Source: Daedaleopsis sinensis (lineage: Eukaryota; Basidiomycota; Agaricomycetes; Polyporales; Polyporaceae). Taken from it: 64,000 nucleotides of DNA. Where the stretch lies: the NCBI GenBank assembly GCA_033807695.1, contig CM066305.1, forward strand, positions 3,596,001 to 3,660,000, in the 5' to 3' direction. A program made the translations under genes and the position numbers. This document shows positions 11,539 to 23,045 of the stretch, piece after piece. How positions within the stretch are numbered: the first letter of the stretch is position 1; the number at the start of each line of letters is the position of its first letter. Under the pieces are notes generated by a model. That model saw only the letters and a list, made by a program, of their open reading frames with translations, was not told the origin of the DNA and did not search any database.

Positions 11539-12024
11539 TCAAGCCAGGCCCATACCAGCGCAGAATCGCTCGTGCTTCTCCCTTGCGAGAGCCTTGGTGA
11601 GAACGTCTGCGACTTGGTCGCCGGTAGGAACGTACTCGGCCCGAATCTGACCTTGCTCGATCTCATCTCGGATGAAATGGTGACGCACAGCGATGTGCTT
11701 CGTGCGATCGTGGAAGGTCGAGTTCTTGGCGAGTGCCATAGCCGACTGGTTGTCGACGAGCAGCAGAGTCCCAGAGCCGCCGGGTGCATCGAACGTCGTG
11801 CCGTAGATTTGGGACAGGAACGTCCGAATCCAGAGGGCCTCCTTCGTCGCGGATGCGAGCGCGACGTACTCCGCTTCAGTACTGGACTGAGAGACGGACG
11901 TCTGCTTCTTCGACTGCCAGCTGACTGCGGCGTTCGAGAGGAGGAAGACATGGCCAGAGACTGAGCGGCGGTCGTTGACGTCGCCGGCCCAGTCCGCGTC
12001 GGTGTAGCCTACAAGCGATGGTAT
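11539..12024 (-). pseudogene. pol: Ty1/Copia reverse transcriptase C-terminus (RNase H) fragment
   Basis: Minus-strand frame reads LVGYTDADWAGDVNDRRSVS, then QSSTEAEYVALASATKEALW, then LLVDNQSAMALAKN and HHFIRDEIEQGQ, ending TKALAREKHERFCAGMGLA. This is the textbook Copia RNase H: first Asp in DADWAG, Glu in STEAEY, Asp in VDNQS. Rest of Pol (integrase, reverse transcriptase) is absent: homology stops near 12024, close to a short perfect-looking palindrome at 12032-12050. The fragment itself has no stop, so truncation looks younger than the decay seen elsewhere. It does not belong to the gag-only element at 1.5 kb, which has its own ends. Confidence 0.9.
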
Positions 12025-12031
12025 GCTTTGA

Positions 12032-12050
12032 CATCGACCTAAGGTCGATG
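12032..12050. repeat. 19-bp palindrome at Copia truncation point
   Basis: CATCGACCT followed by AAGGTCGATG gives a near-perfect palindrome exactly where Copia homology is lost. It could mark a recombination or insertion scar. Confidence 0.5.
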
Positions 12051-12344
12051 AGCTTCTTGTTGGTGGCCATCGGGGTCAAGATGGGGCAACGGTCACCGAG
12101 AACATTATCCGATGTTGCCTCAGATAATATCTGGATAACATTCGGATAAAAGACTGAATGTTATCTATGTATTTTGCAGTATAGTACAGAGATAACAATT
12201 TAAATAGTGCCTTGAATACTGGCAGGATGTTATAGGGAGCAGCATGGGAGCAACATGTAAGATGTTGTCCGGATATTGTGCGCGTGGAATATGTGAGCGA
12301 GATTGTGCATGGAATCGTCACCCCACCTCTCTGTCCCCTTTCTC

Positions 12345-12741
12345 TCACACACCGTCATCTAGGGGCTACAGTCGCATCGACTGCAGCCCCCGGATGATGT
12401 CGCAGGTGGGAGCAGGTAGGCACCCCCTGCCAGCTGCACCCGCCTCCCTCGTCATGTTTATTCTTCGACCGCGGGGCAGGGCGACAACAAGCACATTGCC
12501 CTGCCTCTCCGAACCCCTCTCCATCCACCACTGTCATCCAGGGGCCGCAGACAATGTGTCTGCAGCCCCCGGACAACTTGGCAGCTGGGGACGGGGCTGC
12601 TACCTACAGCCTGCCCCCGGTCTTCCCCTCCTTCTTTAAGAACAAGGCGGGGCAACACACAAGCATGTCAGCCTGTCCCTTCCAACTCTCCTCCACCTAC
12701 TCCCGTCATCTGGGGCCTGCGGTTGCACCTGTGGTCACCAG
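12345..12741. repeat. Palindrome-bearing tandem repeat (left array)
   Basis: Imperfect units of about 178 bp each contain a stem-loop: GGGGCTACAG...CTGCAGCCCC near 12361-12390 and GGGGCCGCAG...CTGCAGCCCC near 12541-12570, and a weaker form near 12712-12738. Short reading frames in this array are by-products of its composition. Confidence 0.7.
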
Positions 12742-14400
12742 TTATTTATATATATACAGACAAGTGACTCATAGATTAATGTTACCTTGGCCCAGACTAT
12801 GTAGCAACCCCAGAGGCCCAGGACCCAATTACAAGGTACAATTTATAAAGGCATTATGTTGCGAATGAGCCAACAGGGAGCAATATAAAATGCAAAAGCT
12901 ATTGTAATAAGTTCCCCATGGCACATTTTTAAATGAACAAAGTGATGTAAAATGTCCCTAAGGCCATGTTTACAACACACCCCTAGTGTTGTAAACGGTC
13001 CCCCATGGCGCATTTGTAAACAGATAGAAGGTTGTAATACATCCCTGAGACCCTGTTAATAACCCACCCCTAGTGTTGTGAATGGTCCCCTGTGGCACAA
13101 TTTTAAACTGTTGGAGGGTTGTAATACATCTCTAAGACATTGTTAACAACTCACCCCCCATGTTGTAAATAAGCCTCATGGTGCATTTTTAAACAGATAG
13201 AGGGTTGTAATACATCACTGGGACCCTGTTAACAGCTACTGGAGTGTTGTAATTGGTATCTAGGGCTTGTTATCAAATCTTCGGACCTTTGATAATGATA
13301 TGATCACCTTGTTATCTCTTCAGATAACAGTTTCTTCTCTATACTGATAGCTTGGCCATCTAATCTATACTACCCCAGGATCAATACCGCACCACTGGGC
13401 GGTTATTTGACACCTTTTCCCACACCTTATTACCTCATTTAGGCAGGTAGGTGGCTGGGCTCCCCTAGTGGGGCCCACTTCCTCACCCTATACCTCCCTC
13501 ACTTCTTGATGGATTCCCTCCATTCAAGTTGTGGTATACTTGTATAATGAATGGCTACTACCCTGTACGATATGTAGATACAACCCCCTCCAATTGGTGC
13601 ACTGCACTAGGTAGAAAGGGTCGCTTTATCTGCGTATTGAATGCTAAATAGATCAGTCACCGGTGGGTGCACCATCATGTATAAGTTACCGGTGGAATAG
13701 GCTATATTGAGGCTTTCCAACGATCCCTCATACATGCAGATCTATCCATGGGAACCGTAGATATGTACCAGTACTCCTCCTACCCTACCCCCAAATTGTC
13801 TGGGGTATACCTCCACCAATTCCGGATCAATTAATGTGATCCCTTTTGCATTCAGAGGGTCTACCATACTACTCCTCATACCCATAGTGTGCCTGGCCAT
13901 GCACCCCATTGATCTGGATACAATGGGTAATCAGTGTGCAGGTTACCCTTCTGATAGTGCACCCAATACTCTACCAATTGGGGTGTGTAAGGTACCATTG
14001 GAAAGCCACAGAATACAGCTCTCTAACAATATCGTACCCATCCTCATACACTCAACAGTCATACAACACAGGGGGTGAGTTGTTAACAAGGTCCTAGAGA
14101 TGTATTACAACCTTCCATCGGTTTAAAAATGTGCCATAGGGGACCATTCACAACACAAGGGGTATGTTGTAAACACACCCTTAGGGACATTTTATATCAC
14201 TTTATTCATTTAAAAATGCGCCATGGGGGACTTATTACAATAGCTTTCGCATTTTATATTGCTCCCTGTTGGCTCATCCACAACATAATGCTTTTATAAA
14301 TTGTACCTTGTAATTAGGTCCTGGGCCTCTGAGGTTGCTACATAGGCTGGGCCAAGGTAACAATAACCTATGGACCACTGGTCCGTATATATATAAATAA
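12742..14400. mobile_element. Foldback-like TIR element, copy 1 (1659 bp)
   Basis: Ends TTATTTATATATATAC and GTATATATATAAATAA are inverted repeats, and the inverted homology runs inward for about 330 bp (GTTACCTTGGCCCAG near the left end is found inverted near the right end). The arms are built from subrepeats of about 130 bp with a TTGTAATACATC motif. A unique core of about 0.8 kb lies between. No transposase ORF was found; open frames at 13836-14097 lack recognisable domains. Same length as the copy at 27376-29034. No clear target duplication. Confidence 0.75.
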
Positions 14401-14401
14401 G

Positions 14402-14785
14402 TTGCTCAAGGACCATCTTCTCGTGGTTGATCACGTAAACCAGTTTGAGCGCAACCCGCACAAGTTCCTTTTCGTCAACAAGGCGGCCCTCAACAAGCAT
14501 CTTTATCCGAAGGTCATGCGGAAGGACACCCCCATCTACCCACACCTGTCGGGACCGACTAGGTACCCAAATTATGATGGCACGCACCAACTTCTTGAGG
14601 ATTACAGTTACTCGAAAGCCGAGATCAATGTTCCGCCACACTCGTCTTGCACGTCCGGTAGCGTCAAGTCTGAACCGATGCCCTCAAAGTCTTCGACTAA
14701 GAAACTGCCACCTCTTTGCATTTCACTCCCCAAGCCGTCGTCTTCCAAATGTGTGTCGCTGGAGCCGGGGCCCGTCATTTTCTGA
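14402..14785 (+). pseudogene. Unrecognised gene fragment interrupted by foldback element (left copy)
   Basis: Open frame directly after the element: LKDHLLVVDHVNQFERN, then FLFVNKAALNKHLYPKV, TRYPNYDGTHQLLEDYSYSK, a Ser/Lys-rich linker and SLEPGPVIF, ending at a TGA at 14785. The homologous frame in the right arm (27320 to 26922, minus) continues beyond this point, so this copy lacks its C-terminus. I do not recognise the family. The frame opens at the foldback element with no start codon of its own that fits, which suggests the element sits in the gene. Confidence 0.45.
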
Positions 14786-14799
14786 GAGTGCCCGTTGAT

Positions 14800-16038
14800 G
14801 TTCAAGATGCTGGCTGCCAAAAAGAATTGATCCTTCGCCGTATTATAATGAGCCTGAGACGATTTTAGCATGAGATCCCGAGGGAAAGAAGTTAACACGC
14901 ACCGCTACTGCTACGGCTTCTGACTGCTTGGGCACCAGAAGCCTATATAAAATGTGCACCACCGCAGCTTGAGGCTGGTCATCGTCGCGAGTGGCGTTAA
15001 CATCCTTCACGTCCCAGAGTGTAAGCTGGCCGGCCATGCTTCCTCCGAGGATAGCTAGGCCTCCGTGGATCCAGATCGCGGGGGTGGGGACCTGGCGGCG
15101 GATATCGTGATCCACAGTGCACAGTGGGGCACCGGAAACGAGGGAGTAAACATCAAAGCCGCGAACTCCGTTGGACACAACAATGCGCTCTCCATTGTCA
15201 GAGACACTCGCACACGCACTGCAGATCGGCTCAGCACTTTGATTGCAGTCTGGACTAACCGTCAAATAGAGTACACACATGAGACCGTTGAGAGGGAATG
15301 TGTGAGCTCGTGCCCAAGTAGCAGTGTCCAGAATGCTGCCGGATGTCAGTCGACCTGAGCAGGCGAGGTAGATGAGATACGGATACATACACAATGCCAT
15401 GGTTCAGGTATGTCACGACGAGCGCAGAGGGATACCTATGGGACGAGATCCAGTGAACGCTGGTCACGAGGACCTCCTTCGCCTTGTTATAGGAGTTCTT
15501 GGGAGGCCCATTGCCATCCAACGCGCGATTGTATCTCAAACCTATACAGACATTACCGCTAGATGTGTGAGAAGAACTGAAAGAACTCACTAGTGGTGTT
15601 CCATCGCCAAATCGACAGCTCCGACCCAGCCCCGCATGCAAGATGCTCGGTTACAGGGTCAAGGGCAAGACACTCCACAGGTGTGTGTGCAAAAAAGCCA
15701 CGTATCTCAATGATATCCTGCATAGAGGAGTGTCAGTATCAGTCCAAAAGTATAGACAGTCTTGTGCCACATACGCCACTAAGGTCTAGGCAACCGATGT
15801 AACCATCCGCTAGACCACAAATAACCCGGTCTTCGCCTGCGGGGGTCCAAAGCAGTTCCAAAACAGCACTCATACCAGTGAAGCAGTAGATCAGATTTCC
15901 CTTCTCTACACTCCATATGCACACCCGAGCGTCGAGGCCTGCGGTGGCTAGATAGGTGCCGTTTGGACTGAAGGAAACTTTGGTGATGCCCTTTGTGTGC
16001 CCATTAGTCAGTCGATACACTTCCTCGTACTGCAGCAT
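14800..16038 (-). pseudogene. WD40-repeat protein fragment, C-terminus replaced
   Basis: Starts MLQYEEVYRLTNGHTKGITK at 16038. WD40 blades are clear: VSFSPNGTYLATAGLDARVCIW, DRVICGLADGYIGCLDLSG, then after an intron ECLALDPVTEHLACGAGSEL followed by SIWRWN, and further on RIVVSNGVRGFDVYSLVSG and GGSMAGQLTLWDV. Introns use GTATGT and GTGAGT donors. The last exon (HYNTAKDQFFLAASILN) runs in frame into the inverted-duplication arm, so the true end is lost. WD40 proteins of this kind form beta-propeller scaffolds; related copies are frequent in mushroom genomes and may be captured by transposons. One exon join could not be resolved in frame, so decay is likely. Confidence 0.7.
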
Positions 16039-16201
16039 TGAGATTCCGGAAAGTATGCGGATCGTAGGGAGTGGGGTTCGGTCAGGGTAATACTAGTAGT
16101 AAGAGACCTTGAAGAAGCCACGCCACTCGCTATGCGTGCATGTGCGCGTCCCACAAGCGCCGCCACACGATCATGTGGGCGCGAGAAGGCGCAGTCAAGC
16201 T

Positions 16202-16241
16202 TCCCCTCCTCCTCCTCATCCTCCTCCTCCTCCTATCCCCT
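16202..16241. repeat. CTC/TCC microsatellite
   Basis: A run of CTCCTCCTCCTC-type trinucleotides interrupted by CATC, upstream of F-box-like debris. Confidence 0.8.
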
Positions 16242-16484
16242 CTCATCCATTTTAGCGCTCAGCGCCCAACCTCTGATTTAACTTATTACGACTAAACACG
16301 AATTGTCTGACTGTTATCGGATTTCTGGATTTCCCTCGAAATGAAAGTGCTGAAAGCCCCTTTGTCCGTTGTCCGTATGGAGGCTCACTTGTGCTCGTGG
16401 CTACAGTAAGTCATCTTGTCTCTCTTTCCCCAACCTGTGAGCCTCTCCCCACTTCTCTCTACGCTCTCTTTGACCTCAGCCCGT

Positions 16485-16965
16485 GAGGCTGCACACGCTC
16501 ATTGTCGACTTCTTTGCCGATGAACATGATGTCTTGCATCAAATCTCTCAAAGCTGTTTGAGCGTTGTCAAGCTACAGCTGCTCAAGAAACCATATTCTA
16601 ACAATGCTGACATTGCGCTACCAGGGGCGACATAGCTCTAATCGCCATGCTTGGAACGACAGCAAGACGTGGGCACAGACTCTGTTACGTCTACCACGTC
16701 TGGAGGAGCTCATGCTGCACACCTCTGCGCCCTTCGTTCGTAACTCACACGCAGTGGAAGAAGAGTGTCGAGTCATCAAAAGTTGGGCCAGTGGGTTACA
16801 CCCCAAAAGTCGTGGGAGGACCTACCATCACCCTATGTTGTACCACATTGGCGTGTGGTATCATGCTGATGATCCCGCTCGAGGGGTAGTGACCCACTGG
16901 TCTAAGGGATGTGGCTTGTGGGAACGTACAATATCTTTTATCAGCCCGCCTCCGTTCTACTGAGG
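16485..16965 (+). pseudogene. F-box/LRR-like protein debris
   Basis: One frame carries VRLHTLIVDFFADEHDVLHQ then ISQSCLSVVKLQLLKK up to a TAG near 16632. A second frame from about 16636 carries WAQTLLRLPRLEELMLHTSA then VEEECRVIKSWASGL. Leucine spacing is that of LRR units, and the pattern resembles the C-terminal half of agaricomycete F-box proteins, which choose targets for SCF ubiquitin ligases. No F-box itself was found. The frame change and stop show decay. Low to moderate confidence in the family. Confidence 0.4.
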
Positions 16966-17206
16966 ACCAGGTGGAAGGAGGATGGTTGTCTCCTCTGCGC
17001 GTAATAGCGACGCGCAGGCGCACTTACGCTCACTTTGTATCCTATCAATGTATCAACATTGTTTCGTTTCTCTTCCACTGGACTATGGGTACCAACGGCT
17101 GAATTATGACATGTGCTTTGCATCAAACCCCCTTTGTCTGCAAGCAGATGGGCCTTCAAGTTCGACAACCCGAGATTCTGGCATAAGGCCACCACCTGCT
17201 AGCACT

Positions 17207-17533
17207 ATGTCCTCCTCCTCCTCCTCAGGCTCGGACTCACCTCCGCTCACATTCTCGCTCTCCAACCTTGAAATTGACCACCCACAACTCTACTCCCCTC
17301 TCTCGTCAATCACCTTCAGCAGCATAGGTCGGGAGGCAAGCGACGAGTCCGAAGACTCGGACGCGTCCGAGCCACTCCATCCACCATCTCACGTTTCTGA
17401 CCGCCCAATTTCTGTCCCCTTGCCCGCAACAACTGCTGTGGAGGGGGAAGGCGAGAGGGAAGGCGAGGAAGAAGTGGGTACAAACGTGTCAGGTGAACAG
17501 GTATTGGGTGGAAATGCAGAGGAATGGTGAGTT
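17207..17533 (+). CDS. Hypothetical Ser/Glu-rich exon
   Basis: ATG at 17207 opens MSSSSSSGSDSPPLTFSLSN and continues as Ser/Asp/Glu-rich low-complexity sequence to NAEEW, ending at a GTGAGT that looks like a splice donor (TGA in frame if unspliced). Downstream to about 18130 there are short helical stretches (VVDELDTLSRTSAAFLRDIM near 17615; RRLLKKLSDVDDRLHVAHS near 17790) broken by stops. This resembles N-terminal Ser-rich plus coiled-coil hypothetical proteins of mushrooms. No function can be given, and the gene model beyond this exon is uncertain. Confidence 0.3.
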
Positions 17534-18144
17534 ACGCTTCCTCCCTGTCACCTGGGGCAAATGCGAGAGCTTTTCTCCTAGGATTAGCTCACGCACTACT
17601 CCCCCCGCTTACGCGACCGTAGTCGATGAGTTGGATACGTTAAGTCGCACCAGTGCCGCATTTCTGCGTGATATCATGAGGCTCATACAAGTCATCGTAA
17701 GTCTGACTTGTCTGACTCGCAATGTCCTCGCTCATCTCAAGTTATGAGCAGGAGGCAGATGGGACTACATGTTCGGTATCTATGGACAGAAGACTCCTGA
17801 AGAAACTCTCAGATGTGGACGATCGCCTGCACGTTGCACACAGCGCCCTCTCTTGCGTACAGTGAATGATTATCTGTGCTCTACCAACACACGGGAACAC
17901 ACACCCATTCGCTTGAAGAACGCACAGGTGCTGCAATCAGGAACGCGTGGATACAGCCCATGCGTGACAAAATGGCCTCCGACAGGATGAAGACCAAGCT
18001 CACCCCCATGCGAACAATGTCTGAGAAGAACTTAGACGTAGAGCATGTCTTACTTCCAAAGACGCCTTCCCCTTGGCTTTGTAGCCCGACCAAGCCAATC
18101 AACGATCGCGTCAGAACGAACTTGCCGGGAGCCAGGACCCCTCC

Positions 18145-18383
18145 TGTTGAACTCGGTGCGATAACTCTCGTTCTATTGCCCCGTTCAAGCCGCAATTTCT
18201 ACTATAGGTTACTTACCATGCATTCCACTGACATTCGCATTGCGGTGTCGGCGCCATTGCGTCGTCCGGAGTTATCGGACTTTTGTGTTGCCTTGTTTAT
18301 CTTTTCAGCACCGCATTTTCTCCCAGCGCTTCTTTTGTGAACTGTACAGGTCTTTCCCACGGGCTAGCGCACACGTAGATAGA
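18145..18383 (+). repeat. LTR-like repeat, truncated copy
   Basis: Begins TGTTGAACTCGGTGCGATAA and is about 90% identical over 240 bp to the reverse complement of 23811-24071. The TGTTG start and isolated position suggest an LTR fragment; the right end is not defined. Confidence 0.5.
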
Positions 18384-19047
18384 CCATTATGACATGATCG
18401 TCAAAGCCGAGAACGACACACTCGCGGCTGATGAGGAAGTCCATGTCGACGACATGCCGGAAGTCAATGAAGTTGTTTGGGTAGTCCGACCTCTCAATGA
18501 GCCTCCACCCCATAGCCATGTCAGTATTCAATTCTAGTTTTTCACTGCTCACTGTGCGTAACCAGCTCACAGCAATGACTCGGATCTCTCGCGCGATATT
18601 GAACACCATTGACTGTTGGCTCCAAGCTTTCTCAGTACGTACCTCAGCCATTGTCTGAATGACGACAAGTGTTTGACTACATATCTGGCTAGATCACGAC
18701 ATTGCGCGCTGTGATCACACTCATCTCACTCTTCTTCATGATGTTGATCATGTTTTGTCTCCGCGGATCTGCTGCAACCCCTTCCACGCATGCTCTTCAT
18801 CCCATATGGGAGAGAGCAAGATCACGGAAATTGGCTACGATCTGATGAGTCCCTCCCTGATTATTAGGTTCTGTTTCATGTGTTCTGTATTTAATTTGTG
18901 CTCTGCTATGATCAGACTAAGTATTGCTGAAATTGTTTCCTGAATACTCGCACGGTGCGAGTACTTAAGCATAACGAGGTGACCACTATCTGTGCCCATC
19001 CCACACACCATCCTCGCGGCTACGCCCATCATCATCAGTTCCAGTTC
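18384..19047. other. Gap with one unassigned open frame
   Basis: Between the LTR-like repeat and the CACTA transposase. A minus-strand open frame (18364-18651, MAEVRTEKAWSQQSMVFNIA) has hydrophobic and charged stretches but no recognised domain. The rest is moderately AT-rich. Confidence 0.3.
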
Positions 19048-22000
19048 ATGCCAATCTGCAAGTGCAGCAAGTGTATTCTCTTGACTTATCTCGACACCCA
19101 CCTTGTTCCTCAGCAAGGTCAACCTCAACCGTCGAGGGAGTACAAGCTCCATGTCGCACATGACAAGATCAAGCAAGCGGCGGCGAATCGCGAGCGCGAT
19201 GCAGTCCAGAATACTATAATACTACAGACGCTTTCGCTCAATCCCTCCAATCCTTCATCGTCATTGCCTGTGCGCCCCAGTGACGAACCCATGCGCTCGG
19301 AGCCCAATGTGCCGCCTGAGCCACCCAAACCTGTGAGTTTTGAGGCCTTGACGCGAGCACTTGTTAACAGTACTTGCCTTAATAGGGCCCTCATGCTGTT
19401 TGTCTTCTAGTCTCCCGCCTCGGCTGCGACTTGAGGTCTGTGTCAGTGCGCAGAGAGCCAGAACTGATTTTCGGAGCAGCTCCCACATCCCCTGACGATC
19501 CTCCGAGTGAGCTAGACGCGGGAGTGGGCGACAACACGGCTTTCGTTGCGTATCGCGATGAGCTCGCTCGAGAACTGTGGATGAACGGAGACCTGCCTCC
19601 TGTCGGCGACAAGCCAGCGGACGCTCGCTACACGGGGGAAATCAGGCAACTGCACACTGAGCTCGCACATCTCGGGACTCTCAAGATGAGAGCTTGGAAC
19701 CGATTGATCAACGAACATTTCTACAACTTTGATGCAGACCCAAACGAGACCGAACCCGCTGTCCTTGGTACGCACGATCAGGACCCACTCCCACCACTAA
19801 CTGTCGATGTATCGATAGGTTCCGACACGAGACAGGTCCGGGTCGTGCTACCCTTCATTCTCGCCGCACTGGTTATGGCGACTGTTTTCCACTCGCTTGC
19901 TACCGTGTCCTTTCTGCAGGTGGAGTTCATGCTGGCCACACTACGAGTTGTGCTTTTCAGGACGCTCACAGTGTCTTTCGTTACTCCATCTACGACCACA
20001 CCTTCTCTCACAGTCGCGCAGAGAGAACTTCTCCGAAACATTCCTCTCGACATTCGTACAGTCATGAAGCTCCTTGACCTTGAGCCCGGAATAACCAAGC
20101 TTGCTGTCCCACTTGCTTCACCATCTACCCACCTGACCAGTCGAATCGTGACGACCCCTATCCACACCATTGCACTCGCGTGGAGACGGATCAGCCACAA
20201 TGCAACACTCTGCTAGTCCGAAAGGTATCGCTCGCTCCTAAAGGGCGTGACACTTCGTAGACAACAGCATTCCGCGCCATCCGCACGTACCCTTATCGCT
20301 CCTTGAAGGCTTGGATTGGGGAACTCTTAGGGCACCCCGGGATCGAGGAAGCATTGAGGATGTTTGCAAGGAGGCAGCCCAGAGAACGATGGCGATGGGA
20401 AGACCTACTTCACTCTACCGACAGAACAAGGTTTAATCAATCTCGTCTTCAGCATAAATGTTGACTGGTTCAATCCCTACGGTAACAAGAGATCAGGACG
20501 TTCATATTCCATGGGCGTAATCTACCTCGCCTGCCTCAGCCTCCCTCCACACCTGCGCTACCATCCGGGAAACATATATTTGGTCGGCGTCATTGCTGGT
20601 CCGAAGGAGCCTGTAACTGATGACCTTAATCCTCTCATCGAACCTGTAGTCAAGGAACTCCTCGAACTCTGGCATGCCGGTGTCTACGTTGCCAAAACCG
20701 CCACAAGAAAGGCTAACTTTGTCCGTGCTGCCCTCATCCCTTTGGTCTCTGATCTTCCCGCTCTTCGCAAGACCTCTGGCTACGCATCCTACTCATCCAA
20801 ACACTTCTGCTCATGCTGTCCCCTCCAATTGTCGGACGACTCAAACGTGGATCGCTCTACCTGGCCGCAGCCACACTCGTGGGCAAAGCATCTGAACCTA
20901 GCCTGCCGCGCTAGGGACGCACCCACGCAGGCAGCGCGCGAGGCTATCTTCGAAACCCACGGCATCCGGTGGTCTGAGCTTCTCCGACTGCCTTACTGGG
21001 ACCCGACGTGTTACGCTGTGATTGACATCATGCACAACGTGTTTCTGGGTGAGGTTCAGCACCACTGTCGAGTCGTTTGGAACACCAATAAAGTGGGAGG
21101 GTCGTCTGGAGGGCAGAAAGACAATGCTCATAGTCCTGAAGAACTCAATCGCATTGTAGGGGCGAAGGCCGAGGATATGTTAGCCACCATGCGCAAGGAT
21201 TATCTATCTGCCGTGGTCCGTTTCAACGTCATTGTCGGCAAGACGAAGAAGGAGCCGACACGACACCAATATGCACAAGCCATTCTCAAATGGGTACAGT
21301 GGAACACCATCACTGAACAGTGATGATGATTTATTGACCCTGCAATGACACAGAGACCCACGACGTTAGCGAGTTCAATCCACCAGTTCTTGAGGAGGCG
21401 ACCTATCCCTTTTGTCTTCCGGTAGACGAGCTCCCTCCGGATCCTGTTGTTCCACGATTCACAAAGTCCGACCTCCTGCAAGTGCTGCAAGACATCGAGA
21501 TGACCGTGCTTCCGTCTTGGATGGACAAGGTGCCCTCGAACTTCAGGGACGCGAGTCACGGGAAGTTAAAGGCCGACCATTGGCGCACGGTGTCTACAGT
21601 CAACCTTGTCATCTCGCTCGTTCGTATGTGAGGTTCCTCGACGTCGTCGCCGGAGCGGCTCGAGACTTTGAAGAATTACATTCACCTCATCATCGCCGTG
21701 GACCTCGCGTCACGCAAGTCAATGGACTACACTCATGCTTTGGCGTGCGACTACCACATCGAGCGGTATCTTCAAGGCCTCCGCTCTTGGTATAACCACG
21801 TCTTGGTCCCAAACCATCACTTCTCCCTTCATCTCAAACACTTCCTCCTACTATTTGGTGCGGTCCATGGCTGGTGGGCCTTCCCCTTCGAACGATACAA
21901 TGGCCTTCTGCAACACTTGAAGACCAACTTTAAGCCTGGTAAGTCTGTATCTACTGCCGGAGAATCCCTAGAGCTGACCGCTACAACACCAGGTGAGATG

Positions 22001-22400
22001 CCCGGGACTTTCATGCGCTACTTTTACATGGGAGTGTCACTGCGGTGGATCATGTGGAATACCCCCTGGCCGGACAATCTTCGAACAAGTGTTCAGCGAT
22101 ACTATTCAGGGTACGCGAGTCACCAACATTCTCGCATTCGGCAAAGACATCCGTGATACATTGTTCGTGTACGATGGGCGTAGCGAAGCTTTCCTCACTC
22201 CCCGAATCTACGCAGCCGTCTTGCATCTGATCAATGGCCTCAGCTCTGTCACCTTTCGTTCTGTGAACGATCCTTCATCAAGCAATGCACCTCGCCTCAG
22301 CCCTCGTGCTCAACACGTACCGTCAGTCAATTGTGATGGCCTCCGCTACGCTACGCGAGACAAGGGCGAGCGGGACTCGTTTGTGACCTTCCAAATAGAT
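19048..22400 (+). pseudogene. tnp2: CACTA-type transposase (Tnp2 family), decayed
   Basis: ATG at 19048 opens MPICKCSKCILLTYLDTHLV, a short Cys pattern followed by REYKLHVAHDKIKQ, typical of the N-terminus of agaricomycete Tnp2 proteins. Later blocks: LRNIPLDIRTVMKLLDLEPG, a zinc-type ACCPTCFTIYPPD (needs a frameshift near 20100), KAWIGELLGHPGIEEALRMF, the core GLINLVFSINVDWFNPYGNK with a likely catalytic Asp, KHFCSCC, AVIDIMHNVFLGEVQHH, then HWWAFPFERYNG-like and GEMPGTFMRYFYMGVSLRW, ending near SVQYQG-like GLRYATRDKGERDSFV. There are at least three frameshifts, and a TGA near 21630 where related proteins have Trp (LVRM-stop-GSS). Tnp2 catalyses cut-and-paste of CACTA elements. Dead copy; CACTA ends were not found. 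Confidence 0.85.
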
Positions 22401-23012
22401 GGGACGAATCGCGCCGGTCAAATTGCGTGCTTGGCAGCAAACCGGTGGTACCCTTGATATCCAGAAACTCCGCAACATGGATGTCAACATATCTTTCGCG
22501 TTCGAGTACAGCGCAATTCCCCAGGTCATGTCCAAAGAGAACTTGAAGTGGGTTCTCGCGCAAGTAGCCATGATCCAACTCCACGATGGACTCCGTAAGT
22601 TCTCTACACACTCCAAGTCTTTCAAGACTTAGCCTCTAACCTTGTCCGTGTCCTTGTAGTGGGCATCCTCGTCACCCAAGGCATCGAAGATCGTAACATA
22701 CACGTCCATGGCGTTGAGAACACAGTTCCGTTGCTGACGCTGGTACTCAACTCGGAGATTGTTACGCTCGAGATGTATCAGGTATGTTCTTGTGCGGCAA
22801 CAATGCATTGCCGCTGACGTGCAGGCCGACTCCATCGCCTCCATCGTCCACACCCACCGCAACGGTGTCGACTCCTTGGGCAAGTACCACTTGCTCTTCC
22901 AGGGCACCGATGAGTGGAAGCTCTTCATTGATGCCTGGGTAGCTGCCGCCAATGAATGCAAGAAGTACCATCGTGACATTCAAGCTGCTTTCAACGAAGG
23001 TCTCGGGTGTTT
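22401..23012 (+). pseudogene. Unrecognised gene fragment joined to the CACTA end
   Basis: Directly after the Tnp2 homology, reading frames change to TGGTLDIQKLRNMDVNISFA, VMSKENLKWVLAQVAMIQLH, GILVTQGIEDRNIHVHGVEN and, after a probable intron ending near 22824, DSIASIVHTHRNGVDSLGKY and DEWKLFIDAWVAAANECKKY. The blocks are well-behaved protein sequence separated by likely introns, so this looks like a real gene piece, not noise. I do not recognise the family. It may have been captured by the CACTA element or may be a site of insertion. Confidence 0.4.
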
Positions 23013-23045
23013 CCGGTTATGTAGAGTCACGGTGGTGACTTGAGA

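Larger units (their letters stand above)
12318..14787 (+). repeat. Left arm of 2.47-kb inverted duplication
   Basis: This stretch matches the reverse complement of 26990-29458. Homology starts at TCACCCCACC (12318) and ends in CCCGTCATTTTCT (about 14787). The arm contains a palindromic satellite, a 1659-bp foldback-like element and the start of an unrecognised gene. Identity is very high over roughly 12350-13700 and visibly lower over 13700-14780. At 14787 the sequence passes directly into a WD40 gene fragment, so this arm looks like the truncated copy. Confidence 0.85.

Noticed and set aside
12554..12868. 104-residue frame repeated exactly at 28908-29222
   Set aside because: The repetition is due to the inverted duplication; the frame spans the satellite and the foldback terminus, so it is not a gene.
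13836..14097. Small ORFs in the foldback core as possible transposase
   Set aside because: Too short, not open in copy 3, and changed by substitutions between copies 1 and 2.
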